From: QVMG01 sp032073245
Lineage (GTDB): Bacteria > Bacteroidota > Bacteroidia > Bacteroidales > Tannerellaceae
Direction of reading: 5' to 3'
Assembly (NCBI GenBank): GCA_032073245.1
Contig: DAMANX010000003.1
Coordinates: 124,001-188,000 of the forward strand
DNA: 64,000 bases
Shown here one piece after another: positions 1-7,939 of this stretch (within the stretch, counting starts at the first letter, position 1; each line of letters opens with the position of its first letter). Position numbers and translations under genes: made by a program. Below the pieces are notes generated by a model. The model ran no database searches and was not told the origin of the DNA. It saw nothing but the letters and a program-made list of their open reading frames with translations.

Positions 1-754
1 TCAACAATGTATTTATATTATCAAACCATGCTCTCATCTTAAACCGTAAACGTCTATGTAGTTTAAACGTACGGGATACCGACTGTAGTATATTTGATAC
101 AGTTTTTGAATAATTCTTAGGCTCTGAATAAGTCGCAGAATCTATGTGTTTCCTCTGATTTACTAAAATATAAGGACAAAAGGAAATGCTTTCATAAGCA
201 CTTGCTACCAATTGTAACAAATGGTCGTATAATAAATGTTTTGACCAAAAAGAGATATCATGAATATGTTCAATCAATTCTTTACGGAACATCATTGTAT
301 GTCCGGCTACCATTGAAGTATATATAATTCGTTCTAAATGTATATTTGGAGGGCGGTTATCAAAATGAGCTTTAGCCTCCGTTCCACTTTCCGAAAAAGG
401 GCGTGTAATACCTGCTGATAAAAGAGAATTTCCTATCGTCTGGATTTGTCTTTCAACCTTATCCGGCTCCCATATATCATCCTGATCAGAGAGTGCGATA
501 TAGTCTCCTGTAGCTCTCTCTATTGCAGAGAAGAAATTATGATTTATCCCTTTTTGTACTTCATTCTGATAAACATATATGAAAGGGTATTTGGCTTCAT
601 ATTCCCTGAGTAAAGCTAAAGATCCATCAGTAGATCGATCATCCTGCACAATAAGCTCATAAATAGGATAAGTCTGCCCGACAATTGTATCCAATTGTTC
701 TCGCAGAAACCTCTCTCCATTATAAGTACACATTATGACAGAAACTTTCTTCAC
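1..754 (-). CDS. Glycosyltransferase family 2 (3' end outside window)
   Basis: This reading frame is open to the window edge, so only the first 251 codons are seen. The N-terminus reads VKKVSVIMCTYNGERFLREQ, the usual opening of a GT-A fold family 2 transferase. It is followed by an acidic QDDRSTDGS motif near residue 38 and a DQDD motif near residue 90 that would bind metal and nucleotide sugar. The start is a GTG at 754; an internal ATG seven codons later would cut into the first beta strand. It is the last visible gene of the leftward polysaccharide cluster, 20 nt after the preceding GT2 gene. The sugar donor and acceptor cannot be told from the sequence. Confidence 0.9.
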   Translation of the reverse strand, partial: MKKVSVIMCTYNGERFLREQLDTIVGQTYPIYELIVQDDRSTDGSLALLREYEAKYPFIYVYQNEVQKGINHNFFSAIERATGDYIALSDQDDIWEPDKVERQIQTIGNSLLSAGITRPFSESGTEAKAHFDNRPPNIHLERIIYTSMVAGHTMMFRKELIEHIHDISFWSKHLLYDHLLQLVASAYESISFCPYILVNQRKHIDSATYSEPKNYSKTVSNILQSVSRTFKLHRRLRFKMRAWFDNINTLL

Positions 755-774
755 TCAATCTGTTCGTTTATATA

Positions 775-1641
775 TTATTTAATTTCTTCATTTGCTTTAT
801 TCACTAGTTCAGAGATGCGATCAGCATCTTTACTATACATTTCATACAGCTTTGCTCTATTATTACGTTCCTGAAAGCCTGTAAATTCATTATTCCAGAT
901 GCGCATTCCTCCCGCCATTAACGACTTAAACCCGGCATTATACCATCCTACCTTTAGCCCTTTCAACCAGGCACGGAAACATAATTCACTGTCATCACAT
1001 TGGAAAGGAGCAAATGAAAACTCAAGACACTTGAGATGCTGTGAATAGAGAGCTTTATTAATCAACATAGGTGCACGATTCACCGAATGAACAAACCGAA
1101 ACTCATTCTCATAGATATTCCTATCTGTATATTCAGTGACATAACCCCATTTCTTTTCTTCATCAATAATAAATTCCTGACCATTGAAACCGCCTAATAT
1201 AGCCATATCAGGATATTGTTTGAAATAGCTTAATCCCTTGGTTAACCAGTCCATATTTGTAACCTCATCGTCATCCTGCATCAAAACAATATACTTCCCG
1301 TTAGAAAAACGAATTGTCTTATCATACATCACATTTTCATAGAGATCATTTGCCCGCACAAGAAATTCATTTCCTTTATCGAGAAAGCGGCTCAATCGTT
1401 CCGTATGTTCCAAACCTGAACCATCATCTATTACAATAATCTCTCCATTTGGATATTTTCTTAATTGCTCAACAATATGTATAACACTATTACTCTTATT
1501 ATGCGATTGAATAATAAAACTAACTTCGGGTGAATTATTATAACCCTTAGCAGCCCAATCTTCATAAGACTTTTGTTTCTTCTTGGCTTTTCTTTTAAAG
1601 AAAGCCCAATAGATTCTGTCAAAAAACAAACGTATGTTCAT
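775..1641 (-). CDS. Glycosyltransferase family 2
   Basis: A 288-aa cytoplasmic transferase. After a basic N-terminus (about 25 residues rich in Lys and Arg, probably membrane-proximal), the GT-A fold begins with the strand EVSFIIQSHNKS near residue 40. IDDGSG follows at about 72 and the donor-site QDDDE at about 122. A C-terminal WNNEF segment is typical of acceptor regions in polysaccharide GT2 enzymes. It lies 2 nt downstream of the GT4 gene and is translated in the same operon. It probably adds one sugar to the repeat unit built by this cluster; linkage and sugar are unknown. Confidence 0.9.
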   Translation of the reverse strand: MNIRLFFDRIYWAFFKRKAKKKQKSYEDWAAKGYNNSPEVSFIIQSHNKSNSVIHIVEQLRKYPNGEIIVIDDGSGLEHTERLSRFLDKGNEFLVRANDLYENVMYDKTIRFSNGKYIVLMQDDDEVTNMDWLTKGLSYFKQYPDMAILGGFNGQEFIIDEEKKWGYVTEYTDRNIYENEFRFVHSVNRAPMLINKALYSQHLKCLEFSFAPFQCDDSELCFRAWLKGLKVGWYNAGFKSLMAGGMRIWNNEFTGFQERNNRAKLYEMYSKDADRISELVNKANEEIK

Positions 1642-1643
1642 CT

Positions 1644-2798
1644 CTATCTTGCTATATTATTTACCTGATCAATAAACCGGTTGAAATATTCCCGGTAACT
1701 TTGTATCATGCGGTTTGGTTTTACTTCTATATCTCCTAACGGAGCACATCGCAACAATGCTGATTCTATTTTAGTAGTCAACCCAGTCACAGATTTAGGA
1801 TCGAAAATGTCTCCATTATCTCCTTTCCTGATTAATCCCGCTGAGCCAGCTACAGCAGAACAAAGAGTATAGCATCCGGATAATAATGCCTCATTCACAA
1901 CAGCGCCAAAAGGCTCATAAGAACTAGGCAAAACAAAGAGCTGCCCTAAATTATAATAGGCACACAATTCACTTCCTTGTTTTTTGCCTGCAAATAAGAT
2001 ATTCTTTTCAAGGCCCAACTTCTTTATTTCTTGTTGCAAAGAAATTAACTCATCGCCCTCTCCCACCATTATTAAAACAACTTGTGGAAACTTATGAACA
2101 ACTGCATGAAAAGAATGGATTAATATTTTCAAATTCTTAACCGCAGCAAGCCTTCCAACATAAAGAACAATTTGTTTATTGGAAAGATTATATTCTTCAG
2201 CTAATTGCTTCGTTAAAGGTAAAGTTTCCTCTAACCTTCTACGAAACTCATAATCTTCCTGTATGATCGGGAAGTATATAAACTTTTGTTTTGTATTATA
2301 GGTTTCGCGATACCATTTCGTTACTTCTTCATTGGCAAGAATAACACCATCAAAGCGCTTTACCAACTTATCCCGTACACATTTTTGTTTTGCTCCGGCC
2401 GTTAATGCCATCTCTTTGCTATCATCGCAAATTGTAAAGACTTTTAACTTTGGGTTATACAGTTTCTTATAAAGCAAAACTAACACTCCAAGAATATTAT
2501 ATTCACTACAAAAAACAATATCAGGCTTTTGATTATGAAGTATTGAGAATACATCCAATCTAAGGTTTTTAATGCCTAACGCTGCGCCCGAAAGATAATG
2601 AGGTTTAAAATACAGCCTTTTTATCAACTCTTCCTGATTGAACGATTGCTCAAGGGCATCTACATACAGAAAGTAGAAAGAAGCATCAAATGACTCATGT
2701 AACGAATTGAAAAAGTCAATCCGATAAGGAGCTAAAGCCGGATGAAATACCAGCAAACGCTTTTTCTCCGAGGTATTATTTTGCTTTATCAATCCCAT
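1644..2798 (-). CDS. Glycosyltransferase family 4 (GT-B fold)
   Basis: A 384-aa protein with two Rossmann halves. The N-terminal half begins RLLVFHPALAPYRIDFFNSL, an acceptor-domain opening common in GT4 enzymes. The C-terminal half holds the nucleotide-sugar site, with VLYVGRLAAVKNLKILI near residue 210 and the E-x7-E type motif PSSYEPFGAVVNEALLSG near 292. No signal peptide or membrane segment is seen, so it acts at the inner face of the membrane. Its start overlaps the end of the WbsX-like gene by 23 nt, which suggests translational coupling in the polysaccharide operon. Confidence 0.92.
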   Translation of the reverse strand: MGLIKQNNTSEKKRLLVFHPALAPYRIDFFNSLHESFDASFYFLYVDALEQSFNQEELIKRLYFKPHYLSGAALGIKNLRLDVFSILHNQKPDIVFCSEYNILGVLVLLYKKLYNPKLKVFTICDDSKEMALTAGAKQKCVRDKLVKRFDGVILANEEVTKWYRETYNTKQKFIYFPIIQEDYEFRRRLEETLPLTKQLAEEYNLSNKQIVLYVGRLAAVKNLKILIHSFHAVVHKFPQVVLIMVGEGDELISLQQEIKKLGLEKNILFAGKKQGSELCAYYNLGQLFVLPSSYEPFGAVVNEALLSGCYTLCSAVAGSAGLIRKGDNGDIFDPKSVTGLTTKIESALLRCAPLGDIEVKPNRMIQSYREYFNRFIDQVNNIAR

Positions 2799-3861
2799 TT
2801 TTTAGTGCCTCTAAATATCCTTTTCCGTAACGCAAATCGGGTTCCATATAATTCCCTTCGGCCCATTCATTCCAGGACTTAAGGAAAATAAGCTGGTGCT
2901 CTTCCTCTTTTTCTGATATTACTTTTACAGCTTCCGTAACATGCTTTTCAAACAAACGAGGTTCAGCATCTACTAAAATATGCCCTTCCCTTCCCGAACG
3001 AGGTGAATGATCCCAGTTAGGAATAATCGTCGGATAACAATCATTTAATGCCTCTTCTTTACCAATAAAGAAGCGAGAAGCTCTTTTGTACGAAACAATC
3101 TGTCCTTTTCCAAATACATACCGCATGATTTTCATATAACTCTTTTCCAGAAATGAAAAGTCACGACGGAAGAATTGAAACAAGCGAACAATATTCACTC
3201 CATCAAAGCCTTTATCTTTCAAAGATAGAATATCCCGCTCATCATAAGTATGTGCCACGAAATGAATTCCTTTCAATCCATTTTCTCTTGCCAGTTTTTG
3301 CCATAAAGCGATAAAAGCCGAAACATCAGGAACTTCGAAAGGAGAATAAACCATAAACAAAGGTTTGCCATCCACCTGAATATATCGTTTATCCTGAAAA
3401 GCGGGTAATATGTAATTAAAATGTTGTATGTAATCTTCTTCACCCGGATAAACCTGTTCTATTAATATTTTCTTTTTCCCTTCTTTATTGAAGAGCTTAT
3501 CTTCCCAGGAATGATTCGCCCAGGCAAGACAAAAAGGAAAATCCGGTTTTCCCGAGGATAAAACCTCTTTGAAGGGGCGATCCAGTAACTTTTTTCCATT
3601 TCCAAACCAATAATGCCAATAGCAAAACCCTTCAATACCATATTTGCGGGCCATATCTGCCTGTTCTCCTCTTGTTTCCGGAACACGCAGGTCATAATAT
3701 CCTAAATCGGCTGGAACTTTGGGTTGGTAATGCCCCCTAAATAAAGGTTTGGCCTTTCCAACATTGGTCCATTCCGTAAATCCTTTCCCCCACCACAGAT
3801 CGTTTTCAGGGGTTGGATGGTATTGAGGAAGATAAAAAGCTATTACTCTTGGCTTTATCAT
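2776..3861 (-). CDS. WbsX-like glycoside hydrolase/transferase (GH99-like)
   Basis: A 361-aa protein of the WbsX family (PF14307), found in O-antigen and capsule clusters and related in fold to GH99. Recognisable motifs are AFYLPQYHPTPENDLWWGKG at residues 9-28, FTEWTNV, the GFCYWHYWF segment near residue 76, and the C-terminal SWNEWAEGNYMEPD near 328, whose acidic residues form the predicted active site. There is no signal peptide. The family is usually annotated as a glycosyltransferase, but direct biochemistry is thin, so hydrolase or transferase remains open. It overlaps the flippase gene by 4 nt (ATGA) and the GT4 gene by 23 nt. Confidence 0.9.
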   Translation of the reverse strand: MIKPRVIAFYLPQYHPTPENDLWWGKGFTEWTNVGKAKPLFRGHYQPKVPADLGYYDLRVPETRGEQADMARKYGIEGFCYWHYWFGNGKKLLDRPFKEVLSSGKPDFPFCLAWANHSWEDKLFNKEGKKKILIEQVYPGEEDYIQHFNYILPAFQDKRYIQVDGKPLFMVYSPFEVPDVSAFIALWQKLARENGLKGIHFVAHTYDERDILSLKDKGFDGVNIVRLFQFFRRDFSFLEKSYMKIMRYVFGKGQIVSYKRASRFFIGKEEALNDCYPTIIPNWDHSPRSGREGHILVDAEPRLFEKHVTEAVKVISEKEEEHQLIFLKSWNEWAEGNYMEPDLRYGKGYLEALKNGIDKAK

Positions 3862-5306
3862 TTTCTTTTCTTTTTTAATAGAAAGTCCATACTTTCTCTG
3901 AATATAACTGAATTAGTAAGTTTCATAATAACTATATACAGAATAACGGCTATACCAATCCGTCCTATTAATAAGAGATAAATATTCTGTAAAGGCAATG
4001 TTATTATATAAGTTGCAAAAAGAACCAATAAAGTAATGCCTAAATAGGGCATTACATCTTTAAGCAACTGCCACACACTGATTCCAATCAATCGATGTGC
4101 ATAGTAATGCCAATAGAGAAAGCTTATAAAATATGTACCTACATAAGCCACCACCATCCAATAGATACCCCAGCGGGCAGTGATCAGTAGTGCTGCAATC
4201 AGCAATAAACCATGTATAACATTTCCTATCAGGAAAAGATTAGACTTACCGTGTGTAATTAACACGTAAGTATACAAATGCCAAATAGGATAAAGTGTTC
4301 CTAAAATACATAATGTCTGGAGAATAGGTACACTCGGCAACCATTTTTCTCCGATAGTAATCAAAATAAATTCATTCGCTACAAAAGCAAGGCCGAACAT
4401 TGCAGGGAAAGAAACAAAGGCTGCAAAACGCAACATTTTCCGGAATACATTTAATAACCGCTCTTTTTCATCCCTTACCTGAACCAGTACCGGATGTGCA
4501 ACAGCATTAATCATTCCTGTCAGTGTATTTGTCGCCATATCCATCCACTTCTGTCCTTGCGCATATAATCCTGATTGGTACTCTCCAAACATCTTACCCA
4601 GAATAACCGAGAACACATGTCTGTTGATTTGTATAAAAGCATTTGTAAGAAAAAGCTTAATGCTAAAAGAAAACATATTACGCAACGGAGACAGATTAAT
4701 CTGTAATGTCGGATGCCAGGGTGCAATAATTAGCTTAATTATTGAGTTTACAGCAACATAAAGTACTGTTTGTATTACCAGCGCCCAATAACCCATCCCA
4801 AAGTAAGCCATTAAAACTCCAACTATACCCGAAATAAGAACTGATATAATATCTATACGGGCCTGTATTTTTACCAGCAATTGTTTAAATAACACTGTAT
4901 GGGAAACACTCGCAACCCCTCCAAACACAAAACTTAGAAAAAGGACGCGTCCAATAGGAATCAATTCAGGATGCCCAAAAAAGCGGGCTATAAGCGGAGC
5001 GGAAAAGAAAAGGATAACGTATACAATCAGGCTAACAAATGTTGTGAACCAGAAAACAGCATTAAAATCTTCATGAGTAGCTTCCCTTTTATTGGTGAGA
5101 GCAACTGTAAATCCGCTTGTAATAACCGTATTTGCAATAGCCGTAAATATAGCCAGCATGGCAACTAAACCATAATCCTCTACTGCCAATGTACGGGACA
5201 GATAAAGGCCGAACAGCATACTCATTACCTGTACTGTTCCACTACTCACGCCTCCCCATAGGATGCCTTTTGCTGTTTTTTCTTTTAATGTCGGCTGATT
5301 TGCCAC
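3858..5306 (-). CDS. Wzx-like polysaccharide flippase (MATE/MOP superfamily)
   Basis: A 482-aa integral membrane protein with about 12-14 hydrophobic helices spread along its length. The start, ANQPTLKEKTAKGILWGGVS, is the typical entry into the first helix of the polysaccharide-synthesis (PF13440-like) family. It would move undecaprenyl-linked repeat units across the inner membrane. The start codon is GTG at 5306; no in-frame ATG lies nearby and an AG-rich stretch precedes it. A -7 promoter element and a hairpin leader lie just upstream, so this gene probably opens its own transcript within the cluster. It overlaps the WbsX-like gene by 4 nt. Confidence 0.92.
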   Translation of the reverse strand: MANQPTLKEKTAKGILWGGVSSGTVQVMSMLFGLYLSRTLAVEDYGLVAMLAIFTAIANTVITSGFTVALTNKREATHEDFNAVFWFTTFVSLIVYVILFFSAPLIARFFGHPELIPIGRVLFLSFVFGGVASVSHTVLFKQLLVKIQARIDIISVLISGIVGVLMAYFGMGYWALVIQTVLYVAVNSIIKLIIAPWHPTLQINLSPLRNMFSFSIKLFLTNAFIQINRHVFSVILGKMFGEYQSGLYAQGQKWMDMATNTLTGMINAVAHPVLVQVRDEKERLLNVFRKMLRFAAFVSFPAMFGLAFVANEFILITIGEKWLPSVPILQTLCILGTLYPIWHLYTYVLITHGKSNLFLIGNVIHGLLLIAALLITARWGIYWMVVAYVGTYFISFLYWHYYAHRLIGISVWQLLKDVMPYLGITLLVLFATYIITLPLQNIYLLLIGRIGIAVILYIVIMKLTNSVIFRESMDFLLKKKRK

Positions 5307-5343
5307 TTATCTTCTTTCGTATCTATAATTATACTAAAAATGT

Positions 5344-5368
5344 GTCATTCCTGCTTCCAGGGAATGAC
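5344..5368 (-). promoter_or_regulatory. Leader hairpin before the flippase gene (possible attenuator)
   Basis: On the minus strand GTCATTCC pairs with GGAATGAC, extended by two more pairs across a one-base bulge. The hairpin is followed by ACATTTTTAG. It lies between the predicted transcription start (about 5372) and the GTG at 5306, so it has the geometry of a terminator inside a leader. It could equally be a simple stability hairpin. Confidence 0.4.
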
Positions 5369-5378
5369 AAAGTGTTCA

Positions 5379-5386
5379 CAAAGATA
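5379..5386 (-). promoter_or_regulatory. Promoter -7 element for the flippase operon
   Basis: Read on the minus strand this is TATCTTTG, a full match to the Bacteroidota TAnnTTTG element, about 73 nt before the GTG start. The -33 element is not clear. Confidence 0.5.
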
Positions 5387-5532
5387 ATGATTTACTTCTA
5401 ACTCATATCATTACACATACAGTTTGCTTAACCTTGCTCTCACCTTTCAACTTATTATTAGAATGCTGTATTGATCTGCTTTTAGGTGAAGGAATGCTCA
5501 GCGAGAATCCCGGTTATTTCAATTACCTCATA

Positions 5533-5606
5533 GTAGTGCCATAGGCTTGGCATTGTTGTGCCAACAGGTAGGCACAGTTGTGCCACGAGCATGGCACTGT
5601 TGTGCC
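5533..5606. repeat. 22-bp-period array A (core GTTGTGCC)
   Basis: Four copies of GTWGTGCC begin at 5533 (GTAGTGCC), 5555, 5577 and 5599, exactly 22 bp apart. Each of the last three is preceded by GGCA-type bases, giving near-palindromes such as GGCACAGTTGTGCC. The array fills the centre of the 332-bp gap between the dehydrogenase stop and the flippase start. The rest of that gap holds the promoter and hairpin listed separately; I see no gene in it. Confidence 0.8.
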
Positions 5607-5638
5607 TTCCCGTTGACACAATTATGTTAAAATATTGA

Positions 5639-6661
5639 TTATGCTTTCAGAGCGTAAATGCGCTGGATGATATCTACCACCTTCATTCCTTCAAGAACGT
5701 TAGTGGTGATAGTTTCGGTAACGGAGCCGGAAAGGACATTCACGACATTACGGATGACATAATTATGATTTTGAGCGGATCCTTTATACGAACCGTAATC
5801 ATTTCCCGGGTTTGTAGGAGCTAAAGTAGGCAATTCATAGTCTTTGATATGGCAATATTCTACTTCATTCATATACTGCCCGCCGATCTTAATACTCCCA
5901 TTTTCTGCCACAATCAAGAGGCTGCTTTCAAGATTTTTATTCCATACTGAGGTTGAATAACTAAGATTGCCCATTCCTCCGTTAACGAATTCGAAGTTAA
6001 CAAACCCGGAATCCTCAAAGTCAGTTAACCCGGCATGATTAAAGTCGGCAAAGCGTGCCTGGATATTCGAAATATCTCCAAACAGCCAATACATAATATC
6101 GATAAAATGAGAGAATTGTGTAAAGAGTGTTCCTCCGTCTAATCGTGCATCACCATGCCAACCACCTGGCTTATAATAACGGCTATCCCGGTTCCAATAG
6201 CAATTAAGTTGCACCATATATAGCTCTCCCAACCGGCCTGATTCTACCATTTCTTTGATCCAAACTGAAGGCGGTGAATAACGGTTCTGCATTACACAAA
6301 ATACCTGTTTGCTATATTTCAGGGAAGTGAATACCACTTTTTCAGCATCTGCCAGCGTTAATGCCATCGGTTTTTCAATAACCACATGATGCCCATGTTC
6401 AATACATTGGATAGCCATCGTTGCATGTAACCCATTTGGAGTACAGATATTAACTACGTCTATTGATATAATTGCCTGTAGCATTTCATCCAAAGATGAA
6501 AAGAAGGAAGCATTATAATCATCGATTCCCAACTCTTCACGTGGGCGAATATCACATAAAGCAACCAGTTCGGCACCTTCTTCACGGGTGATCATTTCAG
6601 CATGGCGCTTTCCTATATGCCCACAACCAACAACAGCAAAACGTATTTTATTTCCTTGCAT
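5639..6661 (-). CDS. Gfo/Idh/MocA-family sugar dehydrogenase (WlbA-like)
   Basis: A 340-aa NAD(P)-dependent oxidoreductase. The N-terminal Rossmann fold shows RFAVVGCGHIGKRHAEMI with GxGxxG-type glycines. EKPMALTL near residue 100 holds the family's catalytic-region Lys (EKP), and a YWNRDSRYYKPGGWHGDARL segment near 165 carries the usual His/Asp/Arg site. The likely substrate is a UDP-N-acetylhexosaminuronate (3-keto formation), because the partner aminotransferase is directly upstream, as in WlbA/WlbC-type pairs; this is inferred from context. The start is taken as ATG at 6661; a TTG six bases upstream is less likely. It overlaps the aminotransferase gene by 14 nt. Confidence 0.9.
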   Translation of the reverse strand: MQGNKIRFAVVGCGHIGKRHAEMITREEGAELVALCDIRPREELGIDDYNASFFSSLDEMLQAIISIDVVNICTPNGLHATMAIQCIEHGHHVVIEKPMALTLADAEKVVFTSLKYSKQVFCVMQNRYSPPSVWIKEMVESGRLGELYMVQLNCYWNRDSRYYKPGGWHGDARLDGGTLFTQFSHFIDIMYWLFGDISNIQARFADFNHAGLTDFEDSGFVNFEFVNGGMGNLSYSTSVWNKNLESSLLIVAENGSIKIGGQYMNEVEYCHIKDYELPTLAPTNPGNDYGSYKGSAQNHNYVIRNVVNVLSGSVTETITTNVLEGMKVVDIIQRIYALKA

Positions 6662-7787
6662 ACTCAATTATTGTTTGAATGATATAATCTTGCTCTCCTT
6701 CGGTCATTTCTGTATGGATTGGAAGCGAAAGAACCCTTTCACACAAATAATTGGATGTAAGGACAGCGTGCGGTATTTTGATTTTCTTTTCGAAAGCTTC
6801 CTGATGATGTACAGGCAGAGGGTAGTATACCATAGAAGGAATTCCTTTTTCCTGCAGATAGGCCTTCAGTTCATCCCGCTTACCTTCCTTTACCTGAATA
6901 GTATATTGATGGTATACATGCGTAGAATATGTTGCCTTTACCGGAGCTTTTATAAGTGATATACCCTTTAAACCCTTATTATAACGGGCTGCCACTTTTT
7001 TCCGTGCTTTCGTAAACTCATCAATATGTTTTAATTTCACCAGAAGTATGGCTGCCTGCAAGGTGTCCAATCTGGAATTACAGCCAACTACCGTATGGTA
7101 ATACTTTTTGCTTTGTCCATGATTAGCAATCATACGTATTAAATCTGCATCCCAGGTATAGTTAGTAATAAGAGCACCCCCATCACCATAACAAGCCAAT
7201 GGTTTTGAAGGGAAGAAAGAAGTCGTACCTATACGGCCTATCGTACCGGCTTTTTTAACGGTTCCATCGGCAAAAGTATAGGTTGCCCCTATGGATTGGG
7301 CATTATCTTCGATAACAAAAATATGATGGCGGGCTGCTAAATTTAAAAGAGGTTCCATGTCGCAGCACTGCCCGAATAGATGGACTGCAATTATTGCCTT
7401 TGTACGTGGACATATAGCTCTTTCTACCGAATCAACATCAATATTAAATGTATCCTCGTTTACATCCACAAGAACGGGACGTAATCCCAATAAAAGTATG
7501 ACTTCTGCAGCGGCAATATAAGTAAAAGCAGGAACAATCACTTCATCCCCCGGTTTCAGGTGGAGAGACATAAGAGCAATCTGCAAAGCATCCGTACCAT
7601 TTCCACAAGGAATTACATAAGGGGCATCCAAATAATTCGCTAATTGTCCGGCAAATTCTTTTACCTGAGGCCCATTGATAAAGGAAGTATTGTCGATTAC
7701 CGATTGCATAGCCTCATCTATCTCGTCTTTTAAACGAAGGTATTGTCCATGCAGGTCGACCATTTGTATCTTCTTTTCTATACTCAT
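6648..7787 (-). CDS. DegT/DnrJ/EryC1/StrS-family PLP sugar aminotransferase
   Basis: A 379-aa fold-type I PLP enzyme. Landmarks are PCGNGTDALQIAL near residue 56 (phosphate-binding turn), VPAFTYIAAAEVI, the internal VIEDNAQSIGA with the cofactor Asp near 160, and TTSFFPSKPLACYGDGGAL near 185, whose Lys would form the Schiff base. It would aminate the keto-sugar made by the adjacent dehydrogenase to give an amino sugar for the surface polymer. The start is set to ATG 7787 (MSIEKKIQMVDLHGQY); a longer frame begins at a TTG at 7820 and adds nothing conserved. A perfect hairpin separates it from metG. Confidence 0.92.
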   Translation of the reverse strand: MSIEKKIQMVDLHGQYLRLKDEIDEAMQSVIDNTSFINGPQVKEFAGQLANYLDAPYVIPCGNGTDALQIALMSLHLKPGDEVIVPAFTYIAAAEVILLLGLRPVLVDVNEDTFNIDVDSVERAICPRTKAIIAVHLFGQCCDMEPLLNLAARHHIFVIEDNAQSIGATYTFADGTVKKAGTIGRIGTTSFFPSKPLACYGDGGALITNYTWDADLIRMIANHGQSKKYYHTVVGCNSRLDTLQAAILLVKLKHIDEFTKARKKVAARYNKGLKGISLIKAPVKATYSTHVYHQYTIQVKEGKRDELKAYLQEKGIPSMVYYPLPVHHQEAFEKKIKIPHAVLTSNYLCERVLSLPIHTEMTEGEQDYIIQTIIEYARK

Positions 7788-7831
7788 ACTTATAGCAGAT
7801 ATATCAAAATAGCGGTACAATAATATCAGAA

Positions 7832-7879
7832 TAGCGACAAATTTCTCCTCCTTAGCAAAGGAGGAGAAATTTGTCGCTA
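7832..7879. repeat. Perfect 22-bp stem hairpin
   Basis: The arms 7832-7853 and 7858-7879 are exact reverse complements around the 4-nt loop AGCA. The stem contains CTCCTCCTT/AAGGAGGAG. No T-run follows on the minus strand, so it is not a textbook terminator, but it lies just past the metG stop and before the aminotransferase start. Confidence 0.85.
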
Positions 7880-7884
7880 CGTTT

Positions 7885-7936
7885 TAAACATTAATCGTTA
7901 ATCATTAATCATTAATCATTAAACGTTAATCGTTAT
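7885..7936. repeat. TTAATC-type tandem repeat after metG
   Basis: About seven short units of the form TTAATCRT (ATTAATCGTTAATCATTAAT and so on) lie between the hairpin and the metG stop codon. A shorter relative (AATTAATCGTTAAC) sits at about 19733-19755 next to the TlpA-like gene's stop. Confidence 0.6.
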
Positions 7937-7939
7937 TAT

